DNA of 33,734 bases from Chloroflexota bacterium (GTDB lineage Bacteria; Chloroflexota; Limnocylindria; Limnocylindrales; CSP1-4), in NCBI GenBank assembly GCA_005883615.1, contig VBEC01000075.1, positions 1 to 33,734 of the forward strand, given 5' to 3'. This document shows positions 1-8,680 of this stretch, piece after piece. A program made the position numbers and the translations under genes. Within the stretch, counting starts at the first letter, position 1. Each line of letters opens with the position of its first letter. The notes below the pieces were generated by a model. That model was given only the letters and a program-made list of their open reading frames with translations. It searched no databases and was not told where the DNA came from.

Positions 1-1078
1 CGGCGCCGACCGACGCGAGCGCGATCGGCTCCTTGAGGAGCGGGCTCCAGCCTGTGCTCGTCGCCCGGCCGATGTGGCGGCCGCCCTCGGCGAAGACCGG
101 GACGGGAATCCTCGATACCGCCATTGGTGCTTCGGGTGGCAGGCCATGCGTCGCAAACAGGCGCTCGATGCCGGTCCAGTCGAGCTCGAGACCGACGAGT
201 CGCCTGCTCGGGCCGCCCGCCGCCTGCTCGTGCTCCAGCGCTCGACGCCCGACGAAATCGGCGGGCTTGTCGAAGTCGACGAGTCGTCCGAGCCCGATCT
301 CGAACGGTGAATAGGCCTGCTCGGCGCTCATTGCATGGCGCGAGCTCGTGTAGTCGGCCTCGATGAGGATCAGACCGGCCTCGAGGCGGGCGACATCCAG
401 TGCAAGCATTCCGGCGGGGCGAAGATCGAACGGCCGTCCGGCCGCCACCAGGGCATCCCACACCTTGACCGCACGGTCTGCATCCACCCACAGCTCGTAG
501 CCGAGATCGCCCGTGTAGCCCGTCCGGGAAACGTCGACGGCGGTTCGACCGATGCGCGCCGCACGCCGCCGGAAATAGCGCAGGTCGGTGAACGACTCGC
601 CCGTTGCCGCCTCGAGAACGTCCCGCGAGAGCGGCCCCTGGAGTGCCAGGGCGGCGACCCGCTCCGAGACGTCATCGATCTCGACCTCCAGGCCGGCCGC
701 ATTCAGGCGGAACCAGCGCAGGTTGGGCTCGGCCGCCGTCCACCGGTAGGTCAGCTCATCGAGCCGGTGGACCGTCCCATCGTCGACGACCTTGCCCGCC
801 TCGTCGCACCACGGCGTGTAGTAGACCTGGCCCACCTTCAGCTTGGCGGCGTCCCGAGTGATGACCCGGTCGATCAGCCGTGCGGCGTCGCGGCCGGATA
901 GCAGGTATTTGTAGAGCGGCGAGACGTCGATGAGGGCAGCGGCCTCACGAATCGCGTTGTACTCGATGTCGTGCGCGTCCGCGTAGGCCGACGAGGCGTA
1001 GTAGCCGGACCATTCCCGCCACTGCATCTTGCGATTGAGCGGCGATGTCCTGTCATGGAACGGCGTCCCGACGCTCAT
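1..1078 (-). CDS. GcvT-like aminomethyltransferase family protein (C-terminus cut by window edge)
   Basis: This reading frame starts at ATG 1078 and runs off the left edge, giving 359 residues without a stop. It belongs to the GcvT/DmdA/sarcosine-dehydrogenase-tail family, which passes one-carbon units to or from tetrahydrofolate. The folate-domain segment CDEAGKVVDDGTVHRL (about residues 91-105) carries the Asp expected at the GcvT active site. ALQGPLS (about 145-151) and RTGYTGDLGYEL (about 185-196) are also family hallmarks. The N-terminus (MQWREWSGYYASSAY) differs from that of classical GcvT, and no gcvH or gcvP lies in the window, so a role on a methylated amine or amino acid is as likely as the glycine cleavage system. 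The start overlaps the stop of the upstream M20 peptidase gene (ATGA), so the two are probably co-transcribed and translationally coupled. Family assignment is firm; the substrate is unknown. Confidence 0.85.
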   Translation of the reverse strand, partial: MSVGTPFHDRTSPLNRKMQWREWSGYYASSAYADAHDIEYNAIREAAALIDVSPLYKYLLSGRDAARLIDRVITRDAAKLKVGQVYYTPWCDEAGKVVDDGTVHRLDELTYRWTAAEPNLRWFRLNAAGLEVEIDDVSERVAALALQGPLSRDVLEAATGESFTDLRYFRRRAARIGRTAVDVSRTGYTGDLGYELWVDADRAVKVWDALVAAGRPFDLRPAGMLALDVARLEAGLILIEADYTSSRHAMSAEQAYSPFEIGLGRLVDFDKPADFVGRRALEHEQAAGGPSRRLVGLELDWTGIERLFATHGLPPEAPMAVSRIPVPVFAEGGRHIGRATSTGWSPLLKEPIALASVGA

Positions 1079-2451
1079 CCGTCGATCGCGGCGAATTCGT
1101 CCAGGAACCTGGCGGTCACCTGGGCCGCCTTGGCGGCGTAGTCCAGGCGATAGTTCTCGTCGGGGGCATGGGCCCGGCAGTCGTCGTGCCCGCCGCCCAG
1201 GCTGGTCATTCTGATCGTGTCGCGGCCGCAGACTTGCCACATCGGTGCGGTGCCCGGAGCCGACAACCGGCGCTTGGCCGGACGGCCGAAAACGGCCTCC
1301 GAGACTCGGGCTGCCGCGTCCAGCAGTGGATCATCGGGGGTGGTCCAATAGGCACGTTCCTGCTCGGCCTTCGCCCCGAACTTCACGTCTTCGAACCCGC
1401 GCCGATCGAGGTGCGCCCTTAGATTCGCGAGGATCGCCGTCGGATCCTGGTCGGGCACGAGCCGGATGTCGATCCGGACGTGCGCTTCGGCCGGTGTGAT
1501 CGTCTTGGCGCCGGGGCCGGTGAACCCGGCCCACAGTCCCTGGACGTTGCAGGTCGGCGTAAACGTCATGGCCCGGATGGCCTCGCGCTCGTTCATGCCG
1601 CCCAGGAACCGGTCGACGCCGAACTCCCGCTTGCGATCGGCGAGATCTGCGGTCGAGGTCGAGTCGACGATCGCAACCTGGGCCGGCGTGGGTGGCAGGA
1701 CACCATCGTTGAGCCCGTCGACCGCCGGTTGGCCATCCTCGTTCCAGAAGGTCGCCAGCGCCTGGATCAGGCGCGCCGGCGCGCTCGGCAGCACGGTGGC
1801 CAGGCTCGAGTGCGCGTCATAGGCGATCGACTTCACGAACAGCTCGACCACGATGATCCCGCGGACGCCGCCCACGATCTCCGGCTGTCCGACGAGGTCG
1901 ACGCCGCCACCTTCGATCAGCGCGCCCTCGACCTTCCGGATGCCGGGCCGCAGATCGAGCAGCTGGTCGAGGTGGCCGCTGCCGTATTCCTCCTCCCCCT
2001 CCACGAGGAAGCGGACACGACAGGGAAGGCGGCCGAGGGTCGCCAGGTACGCCTCGACGCCCCACACGCGCGACATCAGCTCGCCCTTGTTGTCGGTGAC
2101 GCCGCGCGCGTAAAGCCGTCCGTCGCGGACCTCCGGCTCATACGGCGGGGTCGTCCACAGCTCGTACGGCACCGCCGGCTGCACGTCGTAGTGCTGGACG
2201 GCGTTGAGCGTCATTGGCCCGTCCCCGATCTCCCCGATCACCAGTGGCGGGACGTTCGGATCGCCCGGGAGCTCGACCGTATCAACCCTGGCCCCCAGCC
2301 GATCGAGGCGCTCGGCTATCCATTCGGCGGCTCCGCGGAGGGCCGGGAGGTCGGTCGATTCGGAGGGGAACCGGCAGAACTGTGTGAGCTCGTCGGTCCA
2401 GGCGGACATGTGCTCCTCGACGTATCGGTCGAGCGCGGCGTAATCCGGCAA
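1075..2451 (-). CDS. M20 family metallopeptidase / dipeptidase
   Basis: The product is 458 aa and a cytosolic zinc-dependent M20 hydrolase of the CNDP/PepV-like dipeptidase group. Visible metal ligands and motifs are QHYDVQP (His about 87), RGVTDNKG (Asp about 120), VEGEEEYGS (Glu pair about 153-154) and HAPDENYRL near the C-terminus. The dimerisation-lid segment YDAHSS is also present. I chose TTG 2451 because a perfect AGGAGG lies six bases before it (2463-2458). The ATG at 2466 has no ribosome binding site and would sit upstream of that AGGAGG. The neighbouring plus-strand gene uses the same AGGAGG-N6-TTG arrangement. The stop overlaps the GcvT-like gene downstream. It probably hydrolyses a dipeptide or N-acyl/N-carbamoyl amino acid that feeds the neighbouring C1 transferase and oxidases, but that is inference. 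Confidence 0.88.
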   Translation of the reverse strand: MPDYAALDRYVEEHMSAWTDELTQFCRFPSESTDLPALRGAAEWIAERLDRLGARVDTVELPGDPNVPPLVIGEIGDGPMTLNAVQHYDVQPAVPYELWTTPPYEPEVRDGRLYARGVTDNKGELMSRVWGVEAYLATLGRLPCRVRFLVEGEEEYGSGHLDQLLDLRPGIRKVEGALIEGGGVDLVGQPEIVGGVRGIIVVELFVKSIAYDAHSSLATVLPSAPARLIQALATFWNEDGQPAVDGLNDGVLPPTPAQVAIVDSTSTADLADRKREFGVDRFLGGMNEREAIRAMTFTPTCNVQGLWAGFTGPGAKTITPAEAHVRIDIRLVPDQDPTAILANLRAHLDRRGFEDVKFGAKAEQERAYWTTPDDPLLDAAARVSEAVFGRPAKRRLSAPGTAPMWQVCGRDTIRMTSLGGGHDDCRAHAPDENYRLDYAAKAAQVTARFLDEFAAIDG

Positions 2452-2479
2452 CGCGTGCCTCCTCATGTGCGAAGGCCCG

Positions 2480-2541
2480 ACGATAGCCGAGGGCGGGCGT
2501 CGGTGCAGGTCGCGGCTCTCGTGCATCGCCTCGGCTACAGT
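2480..2541. promoter_or_regulatory. Putative divergent promoter pair for the M20 and FAD-oxidoreductase genes
   Basis: Two -10-like elements of the form GGCTANNNT point away from each other. GGCTATCGT on the minus strand (2488-2480) lies about 29 nt before the M20 TTG. GGCTACAGT on the plus strand (2533-2541) lies 43 nt before the oxidoreductase TTG. Both are followed by AGGAGG ribosome binding sites at suitable leader distances. No convincing -35 is visible, and Gly-Tyr codons often produce GGCTAC in this genome, so this is suggestive only. The back-to-back layout would allow shared regulation of the two gene pairs. Confidence 0.35.
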
Positions 2542-2584
2542 TGGGGCGAGGCGGGCAAGCTGGATTTGGGTGAGGAGGAGAGGG

Positions 2585-4201
2585 TTGGCCCAGCGCTACG
2601 ACGCCCTCGTGATTGGCGGCGGCCACAACGGCCTGATCAGCGCGGCCTACCTCGCGCGCGCCGGCTGGCGCGTGCTCGTCCTCGAGCGGCGCCACGTCGT
2701 CGGTGGGGCCGCAGTGACCGAGGAGATCGTGCCCGGCTTCCGGTTCTCGGTCGCGTCGTACGTCGTCAGCCTGCTCCGGCCGGAGATCATTCGCGAGCTC
2801 AACCTGCCCCGCCATGGCCTGGACATCCTGCCGCTCGACGGGACGTTCACGCCACTCGCTGAAGGTTCGGCGCCGACCGGCGGCGACTACCTGTGGCGCG
2901 TGAACGATCACGGCCGGACGATCCGGGAGCTCCGGCGCTGGTCGAAGCTGGACGCCGAGGCGTACGACGAATACGGGCGCCTGATGGTCGAGATGGCCCG
3001 CTTCATCAAGCCGATCCTGGGCATCGTCCCGCCCGATCCAACCGGCCGCGACCCGCGCGAGTTCCTGCCCCTCGGCGGCCTGCTGCGCTCGTTCCAGAAG
3101 CTGCCCGAAACGCAGCAGGCCGTGTTCGTGCAGCTTATGACGATGAGCGCGGCCGACTTCCTGGGCCAGTGGTTCGAGACGGATCCGCTCAAGGCGACCA
3201 TGGCGGTGTCCGGGATCATCGGGACGTTCCAGGGTGTGCGCTCGCCGGGCACGGCGTACGTCCTGCTCCATCACTACATGGGCGAGATCGACGGCGCATT
3301 CCGGGCGTGGGGCATCCCCAAGGGCGGCACGGGCGGTGTCTCGAGCGCGATCGCATCCTCGGCGCGGTCGTTCGGAGCCGAAATCCGCACGGAGGCGCCG
3401 GTCGCCCGCATTCTCGTCCGCAACGGCCGGGCGACGGGCGTGGCGCTCGAGTCGGGCGAGGAGATCGAGGCCGACGTCGTGCTCTCGTCGGTCGACGCGC
3501 GACTGACGTTCCTCGGCCTGGTCGAGCCGGGCACGCTCGAGCCGTCATTCGAGGACGAGGTACGGCGCTTCAAGTTCAGGGGTTCGTCGGGCAAGGTGAA
3601 CCTGGCAGTGGACCGACTGCCGGACTTCAGGAGCCTTCCGGGCGAAGGGGAGCACCTTCGTGGGGCGATCAGCTTCAGCCCCTCGGTGGATGCGATGGAG
3701 CAGGCCTACGACGACGCGAAATACGGCCGATTCAGCCGCCGGCCGTACATCGACATGATCATTCCGACCCTGGTCGACCCGTCCATGGCCTCGCCGGGCA
3801 AGCACGTCATCAGCTGCTTCGTCCAGTACGCCCCGTACCATCTCGACCCGTCACTGGGTGGCTGGGACGAGCAGCGTGAGGCGTTCGGGGATACGGTGAT
3901 CGACACGATCGCAGAGCACGCCCCGAACATCCGCGACGTGATCGTGGGCAGGCAGGTCCTGACGCCACTCGACCTGGAACGAATGCTCGGCCTGACCGAG
4001 GGCAACATCTTCCAGGGTGAGCTGTCCCTCGAGCAGCTCTTCTTCAACCGGCCGGTACCGGGTTATGCGCGCTTCAGGACCCCCATCCGCGACCTGTGGT
4101 TGTGCGGCTCGGCGACCCACCCCGGTGGCGGGATCATGGGCGCGAACGGGCGACTGGCCGCGCTCGAGGTCCTGCACGGCCGAAAGCGCAGCGCCGCCTG
4201 A
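2585..4201 (+). CDS. Phytoene dehydrogenase-like / PYROXD2-type FAD-dependent oxidoreductase, copy 1
   Basis: The product is 538 aa and belongs to the CrtI-like amine-oxidase/phytoene-desaturase superfamily, closest in pattern to PYROXD2. The N-terminal dinucleotide fold reads DALVIGGGHNGL (G11, G13, G16), followed by the ribose-binding VLERR. The C-terminal FAD-contacting segment is LWLCGSATHPGGGIMG. Start choice: TTG 2585 is preceded by AGGAGG (2573-2578) with a six-base spacer. The frame stays open upstream, but that extension has no family similarity. No carotenoid synthesis gene (crtB, crtE) is nearby, so a carotenoid role is unlikely. The stop overlaps the start of a paralogue by one base (TGATG). 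The substrate is unknown; the neighbours (dipeptidase, C1 transferase) suggest oxidation of an amine or amino-acid derivative, which is inference. Confidence 0.87.
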   Translation: MAQRYDALVIGGGHNGLISAAYLARAGWRVLVLERRHVVGGAAVTEEIVPGFRFSVASYVVSLLRPEIIRELNLPRHGLDILPLDGTFTPLAEGSAPTGGDYLWRVNDHGRTIRELRRWSKLDAEAYDEYGRLMVEMARFIKPILGIVPPDPTGRDPREFLPLGGLLRSFQKLPETQQAVFVQLMTMSAADFLGQWFETDPLKATMAVSGIIGTFQGVRSPGTAYVLLHHYMGEIDGAFRAWGIPKGGTGGVSSAIASSARSFGAEIRTEAPVARILVRNGRATGVALESGEEIEADVVLSSVDARLTFLGLVEPGTLEPSFEDEVRRFKFRGSSGKVNLAVDRLPDFRSLPGEGEHLRGAISFSPSVDAMEQAYDDAKYGRFSRRPYIDMIIPTLVDPSMASPGKHVISCFVQYAPYHLDPSLGGWDEQREAFGDTVIDTIAEHAPNIRDVIVGRQVLTPLDLERMLGLTEGNIFQGELSLEQLFFNRPVPGYARFRTPIRDLWLCGSATHPGGGIMGANGRLAALEVLHGRKRSAA

Positions 4202-5820
4202 TGGCCTCGGGCGCCCACGACGCCGTCGTGATCGGCGGCGGCCACAACGGGTTGGTGACGGCAGCCTACCTGGCTCGCGCGGGGCTCGGCACCCTCGTGC
4301 TCGAGCGACGAGCGAGCGTGGGGGGCGCGGCTGCCACGTCCGAGCTGGCTCGTGGCTTCCGCGTCCCGACGCTGGCACACACGGTCGGGCGGCTCCGGGC
4401 GTCCGTCGTGCGCGACCTGGGACTTCGCGAGCGCGGGCTGGCATTCCTGGCTCCCGACGTGCGCGTCTTCGCACCGCAGCCGGACGGAACGGCGATCACC
4501 CTGTGGGCCGACGTCGCCCGGACCGCGGACGGGCTCCGTGGCCGGAGTCCCCATGACGCCGATGCGTACGCGAATTTCGACCGACTCGTCCGCTCGCTGG
4601 CTCGTTTCGTCGGTGACCTGGCGGCCACGACCCCGCCCGACATTCGCTCCCCGTCGCTGGGCGACGCCCTCACCGGGCTGCGCCTCGGCCGGTCGTTCCG
4701 TGGCCTTGGCAAGCACGATGCCCGGACGCTCCTGCGCGTCCTGCCGATGGCCGTCGCCGACTTTGCCGGCGAGGCCTTCGAGGACGATGCCCTGCGTGCT
4801 GTTGTCGCGGCCCGGGGCATCCAGTACACCGCCATGGGCCCCTGGTCGGCCGGGACCACGGGGGTTCTGCTGGCCGACTCGGTTGGGCCCGAGGGGGGCG
4901 CCGCCGGTCAGGCCGTCTTTGCGAAGGGCGGGCCCGGAGCAATGTCCGATGCGCTCGCCGCGGCCGTCCGGGCATTCGGCGGCGAGATTCGGACGAACGC
5001 GGACGTCGTCGCAATTACCGCCCGCGACGGGCGGGCGAACGGAGTCGCGCTGGGCTCCGGCGAGGAGATCGGGGCGCGGATCGTCGTTTCGGGGCTGGAC
5101 CCGAAGAGAACGCTCGCACAGCTGGTCGACCCCGTGGAGCTCGGCCCCACCCTCGGCTGGCGCGTGGCCAACTACCGAACCGCTGGCGCGGTCGCGAAGG
5201 TCAACCTTGCGCTCGCCGCGCTGCCGCGGTTCACGGCGGCGGGGGAGGACGCCCGTCAGTTGTTGCGCGGGCGGATCGTCATCGCGACCGGCATGGACGA
5301 CCTGGAGCGCGCCTTCGACGACTCCAAGTACGGTCGAATGTCGGCGCAGCCCTACATCGAAGCCACGATCCCATCACTGGCGGACCCACTCCTCACCTCG
5401 GGGGCGCCGGCGGGTGGCCACGTCCTGAGCGCGATCGTCCAGTGGATGCCCTACGCCCTGCGCGACCATGGCTGGGACGATTGCCGCGAGGAGCTCGGCG
5501 ACCTGGTAGTGCGGGCCCTCGAGCGGTTCGCGCCGGCGATCGCAGACCTGATCGTGGCACGGCAAGTGCTCACGCCACTCGACCTGGAGAGCGGCTTCGG
5601 GCTCACGGGCGGACACCCGCTCCATGGGGAGCCCGGCCTGGACCAGTTCTTCCTGTGGCGCCCGCTTCTCGGCCATGCTCGCTACCGCATGCCACTGGAG
5701 GGCCTGTACCTGTGTGGCTCGGGGGCCCATCCGGGCGGCGGCATCACCGGCCAGCCAGGCCAGAACGCAGCGCGCGAGATCCTCACGGACTGGAAGAAGC
5801 GCCGTCCCTGGAGGCCGTAG
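4201..5820 (+). CDS. Phytoene dehydrogenase-like / PYROXD2-type FAD-dependent oxidoreductase, copy 2
   Basis: The product is 539 aa and a full-length paralogue of the preceding protein. The dinucleotide-binding motif is VVIGGGHNGLV (G12, G14, G17), and the C-terminal FAD segment LYLCGSGAHPGGGITG matches copy 1. Internal blocks are also shared: a DDLERAFDDSKYGR-type block and the RQVLTPLDLE segment near the C-terminus. ATG 4201 reuses the last base of the upstream stop, so translation is probably coupled. Conservation of all cofactor motifs argues that both copies are active. They may form a hetero-oligomer or act on successive substrates; the sequence cannot distinguish these. No signal peptide or membrane segment is seen. 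Confidence 0.87.
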   Translation: MASGAHDAVVIGGGHNGLVTAAYLARAGLGTLVLERRASVGGAAATSELARGFRVPTLAHTVGRLRASVVRDLGLRERGLAFLAPDVRVFAPQPDGTAITLWADVARTADGLRGRSPHDADAYANFDRLVRSLARFVGDLAATTPPDIRSPSLGDALTGLRLGRSFRGLGKHDARTLLRVLPMAVADFAGEAFEDDALRAVVAARGIQYTAMGPWSAGTTGVLLADSVGPEGGAAGQAVFAKGGPGAMSDALAAAVRAFGGEIRTNADVVAITARDGRANGVALGSGEEIGARIVVSGLDPKRTLAQLVDPVELGPTLGWRVANYRTAGAVAKVNLALAALPRFTAAGEDARQLLRGRIVIATGMDDLERAFDDSKYGRMSAQPYIEATIPSLADPLLTSGAPAGGHVLSAIVQWMPYALRDHGWDDCREELGDLVVRALERFAPAIADLIVARQVLTPLDLESGFGLTGGHPLHGEPGLDQFFLWRPLLGHARYRMPLEGLYLCGSGAHPGGGITGQPGQNAAREILTDWKKRRPWRP

Positions 5821-5864
5821 CCTCGAGTGCCAGGGTTCGGGCTGCCCCCGTTACCTCTCCGGGA

Positions 5865-7520
5865 ATGAGTCGACCGCGAAGTGGCCTCGGCGCCGACTGG
5901 TGGCGCCACGGGGTCCTCTATCAGATCTACCCGCGGAGCTTCCAGGACAGCAACGGAGACGGCATTGGCGACCTGCCGGGCATCACGGCTCGGCTGGATC
6001 ACCTGAACGGCAAGGCCGACTCCCTTGGAATCGACGGGATCTGGCTGTCGCCGTTCTATCCCTCGCCAATGGCGGACTTCGGCTACGACGTCGCCGATTA
6101 CTGCGACGTCGATCCCCGGTTCGGGACGCTCACGGACTTCGATGAGCTGCTGGGGTCCGCCCACGAGCGAGGGATACGGGTCATCGTCGATCTCGTGCCC
6201 AACCACACGTCCGATCAGCACCCATGGTTCCTCGAGGCGCGCGCCTCGCGTGACAACCCAAAACGCGATTGGTACGTGTGGGCCGATCCCCGCGCGGACG
6301 GCTCGCCGCCCAACGGCTGGCGAAGCGCCTTCCCCCGCGTCGGCCGCGCCTGGACGCTCGATCAGCGCACGGGCCAGTACTACCTTCACTCGTTCACCCG
6401 GGAGCAGCCGGACCTGAACTGGTGGAACCCGGGCGTCCGGATGGCATTCGAGGAGATCCTGCGCTTCTGGCTGGACCGAGGCGTCGATGGCTTCCGCATC
6501 GACGTGGCCCACCGAACGGTCAAGCCTCGGAGCCTGCGGGGTCATCGGCCGATCGAGAACATCCCGGGCGTTCTGGATCGGATGCCGCCGGCCGACGAGC
6601 CGGAGCTTCATGCCCTTCTGCGCAGCTGGCGGCAGCTCCTCGACGAATACGACGAGCGTATGGCGGTGGGCGAGGTCTTCCTGTTCGATCCGGTCAAGTT
6701 CGTGAGCTTCTACGGCGCGGGCGAGGACGAGCTCCACCTCGCGTTCAACTTCGCATTCCTGCGCGCGCCGTGGGCGGCCGAGGCCTTCCGGAATGTGGTA
6801 GCAACGTTCGAGAGGCTGCTGCCGCAGGGCGCCTGGCCCGACTACACCCTGTCGAACCACGACAACCCGCGAGCGATCAGCCGCTACGCGCTCGCAGACG
6901 ACCCGGAGCGGGCGCGACGGAGGGCGCGGCTGGCCGCCCTGATGTTGCTGACGCTGCGCGGAACGCCCTTCCTCTACTACGGCGAGGAGATCGGAATGAC
7001 GGATGGCCCGATCCCGCCAGAGCGCGTCGTCGACGTGGCGGGCCGCGACCCGGAGCGGACGCCCATGCAGTGGGATGCTTCTCGCGGTGCGGGATTTACG
7101 ACCGGCGACCCGTGGCTGCCGATCTCGCGGGAGGCCCGGACCGTCAACGTCGAAGCTCAGCGGAGCGATCCCGACTCGATGCTCGGGCTGTACCGGCGGC
7201 TGATCGCCTACCGGCGGGCCAGTCCAGCGCTGTTCGGCGGCGGCTATCGTCCGATCGCGGGTCTCCCGAGCGACTGCTTCGGCTATGTCCGCGAGGCGGA
7301 AACGGGTGCCGTTGCCGCGCTGCTCAACTTCGGCGACCGCCCGGTCCGCGTTCGCCGGGACCGCCTCGAGGGCGCGCTCGGATTCCGGGGCGGCTTTGTG
7401 CTGTCGACCGATCCCGGCCGTGGCGGCCCCAGCTCCGCTGGGTCGTTCGAGCTCGAACCGGACGAGGGACTCCTGATCGAGAACGGTGGACAGCCAGAAG
7501 CTGAGGATCCGCTGAGGTGA
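5865..7520 (+). CDS. Glycoside hydrolase family 13 alpha-glucosidase
   Basis: The product is 551 aa and predicted cytoplasmic, hydrolysing terminal alpha-glucosidic bonds of maltose- or isomaltose-type oligosaccharides. The GH13 conserved regions are in order: DLVPNHTS (about 109-116, region I), GFRIDVAH (nucleophile D213, region II), GEVF (acid/base E270, region III) and SNHDNPR (transition-state stabiliser D333, region IV). The N-terminal WWRHGVLYQIYPRSF and the later TPMQWD are typical of the oligo-1,6-glucosidase/alpha-glucosidase subgroup. ATG 5865 is the first good start, has no Shine-Dalgarno, and lies 44 nt after the oxidoreductase stop. A TAGCCT at 5818 could be a -10. It ends seven bases from the convergent surE gene. 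Exact linkage specificity cannot be read from the sequence. Confidence 0.9.
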   Translation: MSRPRSGLGADWWRHGVLYQIYPRSFQDSNGDGIGDLPGITARLDHLNGKADSLGIDGIWLSPFYPSPMADFGYDVADYCDVDPRFGTLTDFDELLGSAHERGIRVIVDLVPNHTSDQHPWFLEARASRDNPKRDWYVWADPRADGSPPNGWRSAFPRVGRAWTLDQRTGQYYLHSFTREQPDLNWWNPGVRMAFEEILRFWLDRGVDGFRIDVAHRTVKPRSLRGHRPIENIPGVLDRMPPADEPELHALLRSWRQLLDEYDERMAVGEVFLFDPVKFVSFYGAGEDELHLAFNFAFLRAPWAAEAFRNVVATFERLLPQGAWPDYTLSNHDNPRAISRYALADDPERARRRARLAALMLLTLRGTPFLYYGEEIGMTDGPIPPERVVDVAGRDPERTPMQWDASRGAGFTTGDPWLPISREARTVNVEAQRSDPDSMLGLYRRLIAYRRASPALFGGGYRPIAGLPSDCFGYVREAETGAVAALLNFGDRPVRVRRDRLEGALGFRGGFVLSTDPGRGGPSSAGSFELEPDEGLLIENGGQPEAEDPLR

Positions 7521-7527
7521 GCGATGC

Positions 7528-8595
7528 CTAGCGCCGCTCCGTGGCGTGCTCGGCGGCCAGCTCCTGCTCGAGCTCGTCCGAGCGTTCGCGAGCGACCCGT
7601 GCCGATACCCGTGACCTCCGTCGGCCCGCAGGCGGGGGGGCAGTCTTCTCGGGCCTGGCCGCTTCGACCGGCTGCTTCACGCGGGCTCCAGTGAGCTTGG
7701 CGGATTGCCAGTCCCAGCTGCGGAGCCGTCGGAGGAGCTTTCGGGCGGTGAGGTCGAGCTGGATCGGCGTGACGGCGATTCGTCGGTTGACCACGGCGTG
7801 GAAGTCGGTTCCTTCGACCGCCAGGCCCGACGGCGGTGGGCCGCCGATCCAGTAGTAGGGGATCCCGCGCGGATCGAGCCGCTGGATGAGCTCGTCCTGA
7901 TAGACACGCTTGCCCAGCCTGGTCACCTCGATCCCGGCGCAGTCATCGGGACCCACGGCGGGCACGTTGACGTTGATCAGTTGGCCGGGGGACAGGCCGT
8001 GTTCCAGGATGTTCCGGGCGGTCGTCGCCGCGGCCAGCGCCGCCAGCGTGAAATCGGGGTGCTCGTAGTACTCCTGCGAGATGGCGAAGGCCGGGCAGCC
8101 GTTGATCACAGCCTCCATGGCCGCACTGACGGTGCCCGAGTAGGTGATGTCGTCGCCCAGGTTGGCACCGTAGTTGATGCCCGATGCGACGAGGTCGAAG
8201 CCGTGGCCGAAGTAACCGAGGAACGCCAGGCTGACCGCATCTGTCGGCGAGCCGTCCACCGACCAGGCGGTCGAGCCGTCGGCAAGTTCGCGCTCACGCA
8301 CACGGAGGGGTCGCATCAGCGTCTTCTGGTGCCCGACCGCGCTCTGATTTGTATCGGGCGCGACGACGAAGGTCTCGCCGATCGGATCGAGTGCCTGCTT
8401 GAGCGCCAGCAATCCGCGCGACTCGATACCGTCGTCGTTGGTCACGAGGATGCGCGGACGGGAGGTCCAGTCGCGCAGAGGTCGTGCCGCCCTGCGGAGG
8501 GCCCGCGGGCCGCCACGGCGGCCGCCTCCGGCGAGCGGTTCGCCGCGCTCCTTGTCGACGTCGCGGCGTTCGACCCGGGCTCGCTCCCGGGTCAT
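7528..8595 (-). CDS. surE: 5'/3'-nucleotidase SurE with N- and C-terminal extensions
   Basis: The product is about 355 aa with ATG 8595. The SurE core runs from about residue 47 to 290. Metal ligands are visible as TNDDG (D54, D55), NQSAVGH (S85) and SGINYGANLG (N141), followed by TYSGTVSAAMEA. SurE dephosphorylates nucleoside 5'/3'-monophosphates and is usually 250-270 aa. Here about 45 Arg-rich residues precede the core and about 60 basic, Pro/Ala-rich residues follow it. The start is uncertain: the frame stays open upstream to a GTG at 8649 and an ATG at 8766, the latter inside the permease gene. None of these has a convincing ribosome binding site. The gene lies downstream of the AI-2E-type permease on the same strand. 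Confidence 0.88.
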   Translation of the reverse strand: MTRERARVERRDVDKERGEPLAGGGRRGGPRALRRAARPLRDWTSRPRILVTNDDGIESRGLLALKQALDPIGETFVVAPDTNQSAVGHQKTLMRPLRVRERELADGSTAWSVDGSPTDAVSLAFLGYFGHGFDLVASGINYGANLGDDITYSGTVSAAMEAVINGCPAFAISQEYYEHPDFTLAALAAATTARNILEHGLSPGQLINVNVPAVGPDDCAGIEVTRLGKRVYQDELIQRLDPRGIPYYWIGGPPPSGLAVEGTDFHAVVNRRIAVTPIQLDLTARKLLRRLRSWDWQSAKLTGARVKQPVEAARPEKTAPPPAGRRRSRVSARVARERSDELEQELAAEHATERR

Positions 8596-8680
8596 GTCCG
8601 GCTTTTCCCGCTCGCGCGCACCCGCGCGATCACGGCCGCCGTCGGTCACGCGTTGGATCGGAGGTTCCGCCCTTCCGGAG

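Noticed and set aside
2585-5820. Carotenoid biosynthesis (phytoene desaturase) reading of the tandem oxidoreductases
   Set aside because: No crtB, crtE or other carotenoid gene is present, and the sequence pattern is closer to PYROXD2-type proteins. The neighbours are amino-acid or C1 enzymes.
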